Shown in pieces: positions 28,566 to 38,179 of a stretch of DNA of 64,000 bases (the first letter of the stretch is position 1; every line of letters begins with the position of its first letter). The notes under the pieces are model-generated. The model made no database searches. It was not told the DNA's origin and saw only the letters and a list, made by a program, of their open reading frames with translations. The DNA is from Sulfurimonas denitrificans DSM 1251 (GTDB lineage Bacteria; Campylobacterota; Campylobacteria; Campylobacterales; Sulfurimonadaceae), in assembly GCF_000012965.1 (NCBI RefSeq), contig NC_007575.1, positions 1,984,001 to 2,048,000 of the forward strand, given 5' to 3'. The position numbers and the translations under genes are program-made.

Positions 28566-29347
28566 TGAGCAAAATAGCTATTCCAGACTCATTTCCAAAT
28601 TTACCGTCTTCTATAAAGAAGATACAAAAAATGTTCTCTTCAAATGAGATAAATATCCATTCGCTCATTACCGCACTCAAAGAGGAGCCACTTTTATGTG
28701 CAAATATTTTAAAGTTGGTAAACTCTCCATATTATGGCTTAAAGAGTAGTGTTGCTTCCATTGAGAGTGCTGTTACTCTGCTTGGAGTAACTGTTCTAAG
28801 AGGCATAATTATGGCTACTATTTTAAAAAAATCATTCCCGCTGGATTTGTCTGTTTATAACATCTCCGCTCAAGAGTTTGACAAAATATGTATCTTGCGC
28901 ACAAGGTTTTTAAAGGTGTGGCTAAAGGATGAAGATTTTGACATTCAAACGCTATCATCAGTAGCTTTTTTAATGGAGAGCGGAAAAATAATAACTTCTT
29001 ATGAGATAATAAAAAATCAGCTTAGCTCTGCTTTTATAGAACTATCACAAAAAAACTCGATTTTGGAAGCAGAAAAAGAGCTATTTGATGCCAACAGCTA
29101 TGAAATAGCCTCTTTACTGTTTGAGCAGTGGGAGTTTGAAGAGAGTTTTATAAAACTAATCTCAAATATACCAAACCCCTCAACAAGGGAGCAAAAAATT
29201 CTACATGTACTCTCTGTTGCTATAAGTGTTGAGGGTGTTTTAGAAGAGAAAAATATTGGGTTAGCAATAGAGCTAATAAATGAGTATGGGTTTGATAAAG
29301 AGAAGTTTATGAAAGCTCTTGAGGCGTTAAGAGAAGAGTCGCTTTAG
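28565..29347 (+). CDS. HDOD domain signalling protein
   Basis: 260 residues spanning an HDOD domain: FPNLPSSIKKIQKM opening, LCANILKLVNSPYYGL and the SIESAVTLLGVTVLRGIIM helix pair. HDOD proteins are non-enzymatic relatives of HD phosphohydrolases and act as adaptors in bacterial signalling. The GTG start at 28565 sits in the stop of the hybrid kinase (TAGTG), so it is translationally coupled and the last gene of the operon. A role downstream of the two kinases is inferred from this arrangement. Confidence 0.85.
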   Translation: MSKIAIPDSFPNLPSSIKKIQKMFSSNEINIHSLITALKEEPLLCANILKLVNSPYYGLKSSVASIESAVTLLGVTVLRGIIMATILKKSFPLDLSVYNISAQEFDKICILRTRFLKVWLKDEDFDIQTLSSVAFLMESGKIITSYEIIKNQLSSAFIELSQKNSILEAEKELFDANSYEIASLLFEQWEFEESFIKLISNIPNPSTREQKILHVLSVAISVEGVLEEKNIGLAIELINEYGFDKEKFMKALEALREESL

Positions 29348-29407
29348 CCCAAATTTATCCTTTTTTAGTATTATTTGCACAATATATTTTAAAGATGGTT
29401 TACACAA

Positions 29408-30094
29408 ATGATAAAAAAAGCTCACGACGCATATAACAACAAAGATTTTGAGAGTGCATTTAAACTCTACACACAACTATCAAACGAGGGAAATGCTGAT
29501 GCTATGGCATCTCTGGGTTACATGTACCAAAACGCTCAAGGTTGTGATATAGATGAAAAAAAAGCTCTCTCTCTTTACGAGAGAGCCGCTGAACTTAAAC
29601 AGCCTTATGCTCTTTATAATTTAGGGATTTTATATATGAACGGTCTTGGCGGAGTAGAGCATGACCAGTTTAAGGCACATGACTTTTTTATGGAAGCTGC
29701 AACTAGAGAGGTTGTTCCAGCAATGTATGAGACAGCTCTTATGTTGGAGCGTGGGCTTGGATGTTTACAAAACTTCTCAGAGGCTGCCTTTTGGTATGAG
29801 GAGGGAGCAAAAAGAGGACATCTGGAATCTTTTAACAACCTTGGTGTTTTATACAAAGAGGGACATGGTGTTCATAAAGATGAGGCAAGATGCTTTATCT
29901 GTTTTAAGAGAGCCGCAGATGGCGGTCTTGCAGAGGGACTTTACAATCTTGGACTGCTTTATGATCAAGGATTTGGATGTGCACAAGATCATGACATGGC
30001 ACTAGACTTATGTAGAAAAGCCGCTTACAAGGGTCATACAAAGGCGCAAGAGATTATAAAAGGTCTTCAAGAAGAGGGCAAAATAGTATTTTAA
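29408..30094 (+). CDS. Sel1-repeat (SLR/TPR-like) protein
   Basis: 228 residues built from about six Sel1-like repeats of roughly 36 residues (for example AMASLGYMYQNAQGCDIDEKKALSLYERAAE; read as A-x2-LGxxYxxGxGxxxDxxKAxxxYxxAA). Several repeats contain a cysteine, as in the Helicobacter Hcp family, but no signal peptide is present, so this one should be cytoplasmic. Sel1 proteins are scaffolds for protein contacts; the partner is unknown. Confidence 0.88.
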   Translation: MIKKAHDAYNNKDFESAFKLYTQLSNEGNADAMASLGYMYQNAQGCDIDEKKALSLYERAAELKQPYALYNLGILYMNGLGGVEHDQFKAHDFFMEAATREVVPAMYETALMLERGLGCLQNFSEAAFWYEEGAKRGHLESFNNLGVLYKEGHGVHKDEARCFICFKRAADGGLAEGLYNLGLLYDQGFGCAQDHDMALDLCRKAAYKGHTKAQEIIKGLQEEGKIVF

Positions 30095-30128
30095 CGATAC
30101 TATAATTTACAATTAAAAGAGATAACAA

Positions 30129-30740
30129 ATGTTCACAGGACTCATAAGAGAGATAGCAAATGTTAAGAGTTTGCGTGGAAGTAAACTGAGTATCAGAGCA
30201 AAACACAAAGCTTCTATTGGCGACTCTATTGCAATAAATGGTGCTTGTTTGACGGTTATTGAGATTTCAAGTGATGGCTTTAGCGTTGAGCTATCACCTG
30301 AGAGTCAAAGTGTTTTGGCGATGGAGAACTACAAAAATGAAGTTCACATTGAACCAGCCATGATGATGGGCGATAGATTTGAAGGTCATATTGTTCAAGG
30401 GCATATTGACGCTATTGGCGAGATAAAAGAGATAAAAAACAGTGGCAACTCTTATGACGTTTATATAAAAATTGATAAAAAATTCATAGCATATATCATC
30501 CCTAAAGGCTCAATCACAGTTGATGGAATCAGCCTTACAGTAAATGAGGTTTTTGATGATAGCTTCCGTCTAACTATCATTCCCCACACCATGAAAGAGA
30601 CACTTTTTAAAAACTATAAAAGAGGCTCAAAGGTAAATATAGAGACAGATATGTTTGCCCGTTACGTTGCGCACATAATCTCTCACAAAAAAAACTCCCT
30701 CTCATGGGATGAAGTTGATGCCATATCAGCTTCTTATTGA
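30129..30740 (+). CDS. ribE: Riboflavin synthase alpha chain
   Basis: Dismutates 6,7-dimethyl-8-ribityllumazine to riboflavin. 203 residues with two lumazine-binding repeats: MFTGLIREI...GACLTV...HIVQGHID and the second copy YIIPKGSITVDGISLTV. Full length. Its TGA stop overlaps the recQ ATG (TGATG). No FMN riboswitch is recognisable in the 34 bases upstream. Confidence 0.95.
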   Translation: MFTGLIREIANVKSLRGSKLSIRAKHKASIGDSIAINGACLTVIEISSDGFSVELSPESQSVLAMENYKNEVHIEPAMMMGDRFEGHIVQGHIDAIGEIKEIKNSGNSYDVYIKIDKKFIAYIIPKGSITVDGISLTVNEVFDDSFRLTIIPHTMKETLFKNYKRGSKVNIETDMFARYVAHIISHKKNSLSWDEVDAISASY

Positions 30741-32515
30741 TGAAATACAAACTACTCAAAGACAACTTTGGGCATAACAGTTTTAGAGAGCTTCAAGAAG
30801 ATGGTGTTAATGCCATCTTAGATGGTCGTGACTTGCTTATGATTTTACCAACTGGTGGCGGAAAATCGCTTGTTTATCAGCTCCCTACACTTCTGATGGA
30901 CGGCATAAGCATAGTTATATCGCCACTTATAGCACTTATGCAAGACCAAGTCTCTTCACTTAGAGCGCAAGGAATGAGTGCGCAGATGATAAGCTCCGCA
31001 CAAAGCCGTGATGAAGTAGATGAGATAATCGCTCAAGCACAAAATGGCGAGTTAAAGTTTTTATATCTCTCTCCTGAGAGGCTAAACAATCAAGCCACAA
31101 TTGCGATGCTGCGAGGTTTAAATATAAACTTCTTTGTAGTAGATGAAGCGCACTGTATCTCACAATGGGGACATGAGTTTAGAGATGATTATAGAGCGCT
31201 TGGGAACTTAAGAGCAAACTTTGCATCAACTCCCATCTGCGCATTTACTGCAACTTCAACAGAGCATGTAACTGAGGATATACTGCGAGAGTTGAGATTT
31301 CAAAATCCGCTTCTCTTAAAGGGGAAAATATTTCGTAAAAATATTTTTATCTCTCTTGAGCGCAGAGTTGCAAATGGACACGAACAGCTCAAACTCTTCT
31401 TAGCAAGACATAAAAAAGAGAGCGGAATCATCTATGTAAGCTCAAGAAAAAAGGCAGAGGAGTTAAGTCTCTTTCTCAATAAAAGCGGTTATAAATCTCT
31501 GCCATATCACGCAGGTCTGCCTCAGCATGTAAGAGAGCAAAACTTCAAAATTTTTGTAAATGACAAGATAGATATTATGGTTGCAACCATAGCTTTTGGA
31601 ATGGGAATAGATAAGAGTAATATCCGTTTTGTAGTTCACATGTCACTTCCAAAATCATTAGAGAACTACTATCAAGAGATAGGACGAGCTGGGCGAGATG
31701 GGGATGACGCAGAGGTTATTATGTTCTTTAATGCAGCTGATCTTACTCAACACAAAAGATTTTTGGATGATATACAAAATGAGGAGTATAAAGAGCATCT
31801 AAGCCAAAAAATAGAGACTATCTACAAATACGCAACAAGTGAAATCTGTTTTCACAAGCAGATAGCCGAGTACTTTGAAGATACGCTTGATGAGTGTTTA
31901 ACTGGGTGCGACAATTGCGCAAACTCTAAAGAGATTAGAGAGAACATCACAAAAGAGGCTCAGATGATTCTAAGTGCCATCTATAAAACAGAGCAGAAGT
32001 TTGGAAAAAACTACATTATAGATATTTTAAGAGGTTCAAAAGAGCAAAAACTCTTAGCTAACAGTGCTGATAAACTCTCTGTCTATGGGATTGGTGAGAG
32101 TAGAGCCAAGCGAGTTTGGTATGTTATCTTAGAGAGGCTCTTAGAGCTAAAAATAGTATATTTGGGTGAGTTTAGCGTTCTCAAACTAACACAAGAAGCC
32201 GCAGAGACACTAAGAGGCAAAAAAGAGATTTTTATAAGAGCCTCAAGACTACATGTAAGCGATAAAGCAAAGAGAGTAAAACCTAGAGATGAAGAAGATT
32301 TCGATGCAGAACTATTTGAAAAATTAAAAGCAAAACGAACACAAATCGCTGGTGAGCTAAAAGTTCCAGCTTACATAGTCTTCTCAGATAAAGTACTCAA
32401 AAATCTCTCCGTTGCAAAACCGCAAAACAGAGAGAATATGTTAGAGGTAAACGGTGTTGCAGAGAAGAAGTTTCAGCTCTATGGGGCGCAGTTTTTAGAA
32501 GTTTTTAATAAATAA
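30740..32515 (+). CDS. recQ: RecQ-type ATP-dependent DNA helicase
   Basis: A 591-residue 3'-5' helicase of recombination and repair. Walker A LPTGGGKS and Walker B DEAHCISQWGHEFR lie in the first lobe, with GRAGRDG of motif VI and FGMGIDK in the second. The zinc-binding RQC part has cysteines in ICFHK and CLTGCDNC, and the C-terminal region (after about 500) resembles an HRDC domain. I use ATG 30740, coupled to the ribE stop; a TTG three bases earlier is also possible. Confidence 0.94.
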   Translation: MKYKLLKDNFGHNSFRELQEDGVNAILDGRDLLMILPTGGGKSLVYQLPTLLMDGISIVISPLIALMQDQVSSLRAQGMSAQMISSAQSRDEVDEIIAQAQNGELKFLYLSPERLNNQATIAMLRGLNINFFVVDEAHCISQWGHEFRDDYRALGNLRANFASTPICAFTATSTEHVTEDILRELRFQNPLLLKGKIFRKNIFISLERRVANGHEQLKLFLARHKKESGIIYVSSRKKAEELSLFLNKSGYKSLPYHAGLPQHVREQNFKIFVNDKIDIMVATIAFGMGIDKSNIRFVVHMSLPKSLENYYQEIGRAGRDGDDAEVIMFFNAADLTQHKRFLDDIQNEEYKEHLSQKIETIYKYATSEICFHKQIAEYFEDTLDECLTGCDNCANSKEIRENITKEAQMILSAIYKTEQKFGKNYIIDILRGSKEQKLLANSADKLSVYGIGESRAKRVWYVILERLLELKIVYLGEFSVLKLTQEAAETLRGKKEIFIRASRLHVSDKAKRVKPRDEEDFDAELFEKLKAKRTQIAGELKVPAYIVFSDKVLKNLSVAKPQNRENMLEVNGVAEKKFQLYGAQFLEVFNK

Positions 32516-32526
32516 CTTTATCATTT

Positions 32527-32550
32527 AACATTATAAAACAATGTTTTTTT
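32527..32550 (+). terminator. Weak terminator after recQ
   Basis: AACATT (32527-32532) and AATGTT (32540-32545) form a 6-bp stem followed by a run of T (through 32550), 11 bases past the recQ stop. Confidence 0.45.
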
Positions 32551-32630
32551 AACACTTTTCTCTTCATTTATAAGCAGTTTCATAATATCTATGTTAAAAT
32601 TCAAAATCTAAAATTGGAGCTAAAAAAATA

Positions 32631-34679
32631 ATGAAAAAAATGTCTATAAAAATGCAGGTTATCCTCTTAGTGATTGCCTCGTTAGCTGTGTTGGCTTTAA
32701 TATCAACTTCAATAGCTAGTTCAAAAAGTAAAGAGGCACTACTTAGTGAAAATTTATCTCAACTCTCAAAAGGAAGAGATCTTAAAAAAGGTCAGATTGA
32801 GGATTTTTTCCAATCAAGGGTAAAAGATATTGAGGTTCTCTCAAGGTCTAAAGATTTGGCTGAACTTGCTAGCTCACTTATAAGAGTCCATAATGAACTA
32901 GAAGTTAAAGGAGAAGATGATTATCCAGCTAAAAACCAGATGGCATTAGCGGAAATTGCTCCTCATGAGACATATTTTCAAGCCTATATGAAAGATTATG
33001 GTTATAGCGACATATTTGTTGTATGCGCAAAACATGGTCATGTTATGTACACAGGTGCAAAAAAGTCGGACAATGGAGCAAATCTTACTCATGGCTCACT
33101 AAAAGATAGCTCTTTGGGCATGGCATACAAAGAAGCTCTAAAAAACAATCGTCCTACTTTTATAGACATGAAGCCTTACGCACCAAGCAACAATGAACCC
33201 TCAATGTTTCTATCTACACCTGTAAAAGTAAATGGAGAAGTTAAAGCTGTTTTAATATTTCAAATTTCAAATAGCGCAATAAGCAAAGTTATGAGCTACA
33301 GAGAAGAAGGGAGCGCTGCAACTCAAGATGATTATCTAGTTGGAGCTGACAAGCTTATGAGAAGTGATAGCTTTTTGAGAAAAGATACTCACTCAGTAAA
33401 GGCATCTTTCGCAAATCCTTCTACTGGTTCTGGCGATACACAAGCCTCTCGCAATGCTCTTGAAGGAAAAACTGGAAACGTTACATCAACAGGTTTTGAT
33501 GGTAGCAGCGTTATATTTTCTTACTCTAGCATTCAAATAGGAGAGGACCTTAAATGGGCTATCATCTCAAGAATAGGTGAAGAGGAGGTTATAGCATCTG
33601 CAAATGAGATAAGAAATACTTTAATCATTGACTCACTGCTCCTGCTTGTTGTAATTATTATAATCTCTATCTATGTTATCAACGTAAGTTTAGTAAAACC
33701 TATAGAGAGATTTAAAACATCTCTTTTAACTATTGGCGATAATAAAAACCTAACAATAAAAGTGGATGAAAATGCACCTTTAGAGCTCTCACAAATGGCA
33801 CATAGTTTCAATACACTTATTTTAACACTAAGAGACCTCATAGAGACTTCAAAACAATCAGCAAGCGAAAACGCTTCAATCTCACATGAGCTCTCAACAA
33901 CGGCGATGGGAGTTGGAGAGAGTGTTGAGAAGTCTGTATCTATTATAGATGATGCAACTAAAAAAGCAAATAGCATCAAAGATGAGATTTCTCAGGCGAT
34001 ACATGATGCACAAGAGAGCAAAAAAGGGATACTTCAAGCAAATGAAAATCTTGACATGGCAAGAGCTGAGATAGTCTCTCTTAGTAAAAAAGTTGGAGAG
34101 AGTGCTCAACTTGAAGTTGAACTCTCTGATAGAATGCAAACTCTCTCACATGAAGCAAATGAAGTTAAAAATGTTCTTGAAATCATCTCAGACATTGCAG
34201 ACCAAACAAACCTTCTAGCTCTAAATGCTGCGATTGAAGCAGCTCGTGCTGGTGAGCATGGACGTGGTTTTGCCGTTGTTGCTGATGAAGTGCGCAAACT
34301 TGCAGAGAGAACGCAAAGAAGCTTAACAGAGATAAATGCAACTATAAATGTAATAGTACAATCTATCGTTGATGTAAGTGGGCAGATGAGCTCAAATTCA
34401 GAGGAAGTTCAAGCCTTAGCGCAAAGTGCTTCTGATGTAGAAGATAAGATAAATAACAGTGTTGCTATAGTTGAGAATGCTGTAAGAGCTAGTGATAAGA
34501 CTGTAAGCGATTTTGAGAAAACTGGTAAAAATGTTGAGTATATTGTCTCACAAGTTACTCAAATAAATGAAATCTCTTCAAAAAATGCAAGAAACGTAGA
34601 AGAGATTGCAGCAGCAGCTGAACATCTAAACTCTATGACCGATGAGTTACATGGTAAACTTGAAGAGTTTAGAACTTAA
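32631..34679 (+). CDS. Methyl-accepting chemotaxis protein
   Basis: 682 residues: TM1 (about 7-28), a periplasmic Cache-like ligand domain (about 35-320, with [13 protein letters not shown] and MFLSTPV), TM2 (about 322-345), a HAMP-like segment ([11 protein letters not shown]...), and a long signalling coiled coil whose tip [44 protein letters not shown]-type residues (read in parts, near 505-550) bind CheA/CheW. The ligand is not predictable. A GGAG site lies 11 bases before the ATG. It is convergent with the MnmD-like gene, only 5 bases away. Confidence 0.93.
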   Translation: MKKMSIKMQVILLVIASLAVLALISTSIASSKSKEALLSENLSQLSKGRDLKKGQIEDFFQSRVKDIEVLSRSKDLAELASSLIRVHNELEVKGEDDYPAKNQMALAEIAPHETYFQAYMKDYGYSDIFVVCAKHGHVMYTGAKKSDNGANLTHGSLKDSSLGMAYKEALKNNRPTFIDMKPYAPSNNEPSMFLSTPVKVNGEVKAVLIFQISNSAISKVMSYREEGSAATQDDYLVGADKLMRSDSFLRKDTHSVKASFANPSTGSGDTQASRNALEGKTGNVTSTGFDGSSVIFSYSSIQIGEDLKWAIISRIGEEEVIASANEIRNTLIIDSLLLLVVIIIISIYVINVSLVKPIERFKTSLLTIGDNKNLTIKVDENAPLELSQMAHSFNTLILTLRDLIETSKQSASENASISHELSTTAMGVGESVEKSVSIIDDATKKANSIKDEISQAIHDAQESKKGILQANENLDMARAEIVSLSKKVGESAQLEVELSDRMQTLSHEANEVKNVLEIISDIADQTNLLALNAAIEAARAGEHGRGFAVVADEVRKLAERTQRSLTEINATINVIVQSIVDVSGQMSSNSEEVQALAQSASDVEDKINNSVAIVENAVRASDKTVSDFEKTGKNVEYIVSQVTQINEISSKNARNVEEIAAAAEHLNSMTDELHGKLEEFRT

Positions 34680-34684
34680 ATATA

Positions 34685-35467
34685 TTAGAGAGTGCAATCC
34701 CTAAGTGAAGTTACATGTGGATTGCACCTCATCTTATGCTCCACATCTACCACGCTATAAATATCTAGCTTTGATTGAGATGCCACAGTTGCATCTCTAA
34801 AGCCCTCTCCACTATTTAAAAAAACATAAAAACCACTCTCCCAAAGAGCAACTCTTATGGGTAGCGCTATTGAGTAGGTTGTAAGAACTCCATCATCTTT
34901 TATAATATTTTTTATATCCATAAAATACTCTTTTGTCCATAGCAATGGATTTGCTGCTGGAGAAAAAGCATCTTGGAAAACAACATCAAAGGTTTGAGCG
35001 CTAAATCTTTTTATATACTCTCTTGCATCGCCTACAAATATCTCTACATGTAGAGTTTCATCTTGATAAATCCCATTTTGTGACAACTCTTTTACTATAT
35101 TTTTTAGTGGTTCAAACTCTTTTGGATAACTAAAATATTTAAGTGATTTAACCAAAGAGCCATCAAGTTCAGGAGAAAATATACGCAGTTTTGAAGTTAG
35201 TCTGTTTTGTCTATGGTACCAAATAGTAGCGAGTGTATTAAAACCCAAACCAAAGCAGATATCTAAGATGGTTATCTCTGAATGATTTTTTTTTAGTTCA
35301 AATGCTGGGATAACATGTTTTACAAGTGATTCATATAGCGCACCATCTTTTGTAGAGTGATAATGCTCCTCGTACTCTTTTGAGTACGCCGTATAGCTCC
35401 CATCTTCACTTAAAACTATTGAGTGGAGTTTATCATCAAATTTTTTCATCACAGTCAAATAGCTCAC
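34685..35467 (-). CDS. mnmD: MnmD-type tRNA 5-methylaminomethyl-2-thiouridine methyltransferase
   Basis: 260 residues equivalent to the N-terminal methyltransferase half of bifunctional MnmC. Signature parts: EEHYHSTKDGALYESLVKHV, the SAM-binding CFGLGFNT and the DAFSPAANPLLW segment. It completes the wobble-uridine modification begun by MnmEG, and mnmG is in the same window. The FAD oxidase half of MnmC is absent, as in other stand-alone MnmD enzymes. The start GTG 35467 or ATG 35449 cannot be decided from ribosome-binding sites. Confidence 0.87.
   Translation of the reverse strand: MSYLTVMKKFDDKLHSIVLSEDGSYTAYSKEYEEHYHSTKDGALYESLVKHVIPAFELKKNHSEITILDICFGLGFNTLATIWYHRQNRLTSKLRIFSPELDGSLVKSLKYFSYPKEFEPLKNIVKELSQNGIYQDETLHVEIFVGDAREYIKRFSAQTFDVVFQDAFSPAANPLLWTKEYFMDIKNIIKDDGVLTTYSIALPIRVALWESGFYVFLNSGEGFRDATVASQSKLDIYSVVDVEHKMRCNPHVTSLRDCTL
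34692..34727. terminator. 9-bp inverted repeat at the MCP/mnmD junction
   Basis: GTGCAATCC (34692-34700) pairs perfectly with GGATTGCAC (34719-34727). It lies just past the MCP stop and inside the last codons of mnmD, so it could end the rightward transcript. No T-run follows. Confidence 0.35.
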
Positions 35468-35510
35468 TCTTTTTCTATAGTTTTACTTCAAAATGTTATT
35501 TATGCTGATT

Positions 35511-35804
35511 TTAGTTAAAAAGTCGCTCTTGTATCCATGATGGTTTTTTTCTACAATCAAGAACCGCATAAATATAAATTATCTTATTCTTTATTTTGTA
35601 ATATATTGAAAATGGAAAACGCTTTGACAAAAGTCTATAATAATCAGAAATAATTATGTGAACTCCAGCGTATATATGGAGTGATTCAATATCTGAAAAT
35701 ATAGAATCTAAAAAATACTTACCTAAGCCTTCGCTTTGTGATTCATAAAAATACACCCCTATAGCAATATCTTTTTCAGCTTCATCAAGGATTTTTATTT
35801 TCAT
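35511..35804 (-). CDS. RelE/ParE-family toxin
   Basis: 97 residues of ParE/RelE superfamily pattern: N-terminal KIKILDEAEKDIAIGVYFYE helix pair, the central beta strand RFPFSIYYKI and the closing IYIYAVLDCRKKPSWIQER, which resembles ParE. ParE members inhibit gyrase, RelE members cut mRNA; the target is not decidable. The start overlaps the antitoxin stop by one base, the classical antitoxin-first order. Confidence 0.85.
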   Translation of the reverse strand: MKIKILDEAEKDIAIGVYFYESQSEGLGKYFLDSIFSDIESLHIYAGVHIIISDYYRLLSKRFPFSIYYKIKNKIIYIYAVLDCRKKPSWIQERLFN

Positions 35805-36022
35805 TAAACTAACTTTTGTAACCTGCTTTTAGCCTCTTCTAACTCGCTAAAGGTTGATTTGCCATTTTGAATATTTTGTTCTCTTTGCTCTAATATATTC
35901 AGATGCCACTGAGGGGTAAAGCCCTTTTGAGTTGCATCATTACTCATATTTTCCCATAGCTCTTCCAACATTAAAAACTTTTCACTTATAGGCATTTGAT
36001 CATAATTTAATGACACTGACAT
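35804..36022 (-). CDS. Addiction-module antitoxin (Unstab_antitox type)
   Basis: 72-residue protein of the addiction module component family: NYDQMPISEKFLMLEELWENM at the N-terminus and a charged helix rich in Glu and Lys at the C-terminus (TFSELEEAKSRLQ) that wraps the toxin. AGGAG precedes the ATG at 36022. Forms an operon with the following RelE/ParE toxin. Confidence 0.82.
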   Translation of the reverse strand: MSVSLNYDQMPISEKFLMLEELWENMSNDATQKGFTPQWHLNILEQREQNIQNGKSTFSELEEAKSRLQKLV

Positions 36023-36162
36023 TTAAATACTCCTATGACATAAACTCTTTGGTACATTTTATCATATTTCTCTCATTTGTATAATCACATCTCCACTCAA
36101 GAAAGCAGCATAATAAACTCTATGAGTCGGATTGATAGACTTATAGAAGTGAGAAAAATCCT

Positions 36163-36651
36163 CTACAACCCATTACCCCACATATGCATCTTCTTGGCGA
36201 TTAGCAAATCGTATCTTTCAACCGCTTCTATCGTGTTTGGGGCTCTAAACTCAAAATCTTCAAGTTGCTTTACTACCTTATCTATATCTAAGATGCCTTT
36301 TTTTTCCATAATGATTATGTTTGCAGTGTTTGCAAGAGTAAGATAAGAGAGCTTTAACATCATCTCTTGATTTTGATGAAGATGAAATATATCTTTAAGA
36401 AGTACAGCATCATGGTCTCTTGGAAGCGCTCTAAATGGGGCTTTAAAGTCATCTATATACTGAACTCTTGCATTTATCGCATGGAGATTTTGTTTATTTT
36501 TGCCATAGAGAGCTAGATTAAACTCTCCGCCAACACCTTGCATCATATCGCTAAAGAGTTTGGTTATCTCATCTGTTGTTGTGCTAACTTCAAGATAGTG
36601 ATTTCCAGGGAGAGGTTTAAAAATAGCTCTGAAATGTTCTAAATCAACCAT
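36163..36651 (-). CDS. Conserved protein of unknown function (luxS operon)
   Basis: 162 residues, soluble, no signal peptide or clear motif. The C-terminal half is helical with a DIDKVVKQLEDFEF segment. I do not recognise the family. It starts 1 base after the preceding gene and is the third in a luxS operon, which suggests a link to that transcript, though not necessarily to autoinducer-2 metabolism. Confidence 0.65.
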   Translation of the reverse strand: MVDLEHFRAIFKPLPGNHYLEVSTTTDEITKLFSDMMQGVGGEFNLALYGKNKQNLHAINARVQYIDDFKAPFRALPRDHDAVLLKDIFHLHQNQEMMLKLSYLTLANTANIIIMEKKGILDIDKVVKQLEDFEFRAPNTIEAVERYDLLIAKKMHMWGNGL

Positions 36652-36652
36652 T

Positions 36653-36955
36653 TTAGTACGCTAACTCATTTAGCTCTTTAAAAAGATAAGCTTCAACTAT
36701 ATCATCTACACTACGCTGAGTGTGTGCTACTAAAACCATCATATTTTGCTCCATAAATGGCCATACATACTCGTTGTCATTTTTTACAACTGCAACTTCA
36801 CTTAGGTTAAGAAAAGCATCTCTGTTTGCATTATGAGAGACCGCTCTAATTCTGCCCTCTTCTACATGTAACTGAGTCCATACTACAACATCATTTATAG
36901 CAACTATTGAAGCCTCTTCTATATCATCGCTATCCATTGGGATTAAAATATACAT
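36653..36955 (-). CDS. Small conserved protein of unknown function (luxS operon)
   Basis: 100 residues, acidic, no cysteines, soluble. The opening YILIPMDSDDIEEASIVAI and the following strand pattern resemble dinitrogenase iron-molybdenum-cofactor (NifX-like) domains only faintly, so I leave it unassigned. It begins 3 bases downstream of luxS and ends 1 base before the 162-residue gene. Confidence 0.65.
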   Translation of the reverse strand: MYILIPMDSDDIEEASIVAINDVVVWTQLHVEEGRIRAVSHNANRDAFLNLSEVAVVKNDNEYVWPFMEQNMMVLVAHTQRSVDDIVEAYLFKELNELAY

Positions 36956-36958
36956 CTC

Positions 36959-37462
36959 TTATCCTATCTTTGATTCATCAAGAGCTAGAGCGTCATTATC
37001 CATAACACCAATGCGTCTCTCTAACACTTTTGAAGCAATCTCTTTTGCATCCTCAAGCGAGTGCATCTTATAAGTTCCGCACTGATAAACATTTAATTCT
37101 GGAATATCTTTTTGCTCTTTAACCCCTAAAATATCCTGCATTGAAGCGCTCCATGCATCTGCTACTCTCTGCTCGTCTGGTGAGCCAATTAAGCTCATAT
37201 AAAACCCTGTACGGCATCCCATAGGAGAGATGTCTATAATCTCAACATCCTTAGAGTTTAGGTGGTCTCGCATAAATCCAGCAAAAAGATGCTCTAACGT
37301 ATGAATACCCTCGGAGGATAAAATCTCTTTGTTTGGAGCAACAAAACGTAAATCAAAAACTGTAATATCATCACCGCTTGGTGTCTTCATCCCTTTTGCA
37401 CGGCGAACTGCTGGGGCTGGCATAATTGTATGATCAACTTTAAAACTATCTAATAGTGGCAT
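36959..37462 (-). CDS. luxS: S-ribosylhomocysteine lyase (AI-2 synthesis)
   Basis: LuxS cleaves S-ribosylhomocysteine to homocysteine and the autoinducer-2 precursor in the activated methyl cycle. The metal-binding [15 protein letters not shown] segment, the catalytic cysteine in PMGCRTGFY and the C-terminal cysteine YQCGTY are in place. I start at ATG 37462 (167 residues) because AAGGAG lies before it and the family begins MPLLDSF; the open frame extends upstream to 37561 but is not part of LuxS. Confidence 0.97.
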   Translation of the reverse strand: MPLLDSFKVDHTIMPAPAVRRAKGMKTPSGDDITVFDLRFVAPNKEILSSEGIHTLEHLFAGFMRDHLNSKDVEIIDISPMGCRTGFYMSLIGSPDEQRVADAWSASMQDILGVKEQKDIPELNVYQCGTYKMHSLEDAKEIASKVLERRIGVMDNDALALDESKIG

Positions 37463-37544
37463 ATAAATCTCCTTGTATTTTTGACTTATTGTAGCGTTTT
37501 TATAAAAACAACCTCTCATAAAAAGGCTAACAAACAGAGTACAT

Positions 37545-37557
37545 GTGATAAAATCAC
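37545..37557. promoter_or_regulatory. Palindrome between luxS and cheB
   Basis: GTGATAAAATCAC is a perfect 5-bp inverted repeat with a 3-base centre in the divergent luxS/cheB promoter region. The GTGAT...ATCAC arms are also those of the porin palindrome at 15981-15996, but the spacing differs. Confidence 0.4.
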
Positions 37558-37597
37558 GCAAATTAAAGTTTGTAAAATATGTCTCTTAGGAATTTAT

Positions 37598-38179
37598 GTG
37601 TTAGAAAATTCACAACTCGAGAGAGTTATCCTCATAGGTGCTTCAACTGGAGGACCAGGTCAGATAGAGAAGATAATTAAAGCTCTGCCAAAACTCAAAC
37701 ATACAACCATCATAATCGCTCAGCACATGGCGCTTGATTTTATTGCAAGTTTTGTAAAAAGGTTAGGCGAGCATAGTAGTAACAGCATACATATTATAGA
37801 AAATGCTCTTAGATTAAGAGCGGGAGAGATATATATTTGCCAAGGAATCACCACAATTCATAGCACAAATGTGGGGCTGGAATTTCATCTTACATGTTCA
37901 AAAGAGTACAAATACAATCCCGATATAAACGCTCTCTTTAGCTCTTTTGCCCCTTTTGTAAAGAGTTATAAAACACTAGGCATTATACTAACAGGAATTG
38001 GCGATGATGGTGTTAGCGGATGCAAAGAGTTGTCTTTAATGGGGGCTAGAACAATTACCCAAACCCAAGAGAGCGCCATTGTAGATGGAATGCCGCTTCG
38101 GGCAAGACAATCAATAGAGTCAATTGAGATAGATGACACTAATGGTATAAAAAATAAAATTATGGAGTTTTGTAACTAA
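37598..38179 (+). CDS. cheB: CheB-type protein-glutamate methylesterase without receiver domain
   Basis: 193 residues from GTG 37598, which has AGGA six bases ahead; the open frame reaches 37481 but that part is not CheB-like. Catalytic residues are visible in GASTGGPG, IIAQHM and GIGDDGVSG. CheB removes methyl groups from chemoreceptors to reset adaptation. This copy lacks the regulatory receiver domain, so it is not controlled by CheA phosphorylation in the usual way. Its stop overlaps cheR (TAATG). Confidence 0.92.
   Translation: MLENSQLERVILIGASTGGPGQIEKIIKALPKLKHTTIIIAQHMALDFIASFVKRLGEHSSNSIHIIENALRLRAGEIYICQGITTIHSTNVGLEFHLTCSKEYKYNPDINALFSSFAPFVKSYKTLGIILTGIGDDGVSGCKELSLMGARTITQTQESAIVDGMPLRARQSIESIEIDDTNGIKNKIMEFCN

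Noticed and set aside
36077-36346. Rightward 89-codon frame
   Set aside because: Antisense to the 162-residue luxS-operon gene and without a recognisable domain.
36653-36955. NifX-like iron-molybdenum cofactor domain
   Set aside because: Similarity confined to a short opening segment; no nif context.
37463-37597. N-terminal extensions of LuxS and CheB across their shared intergenic region
   Set aside because: They overlap each other, and ribosome-binding sites support the shorter starts.
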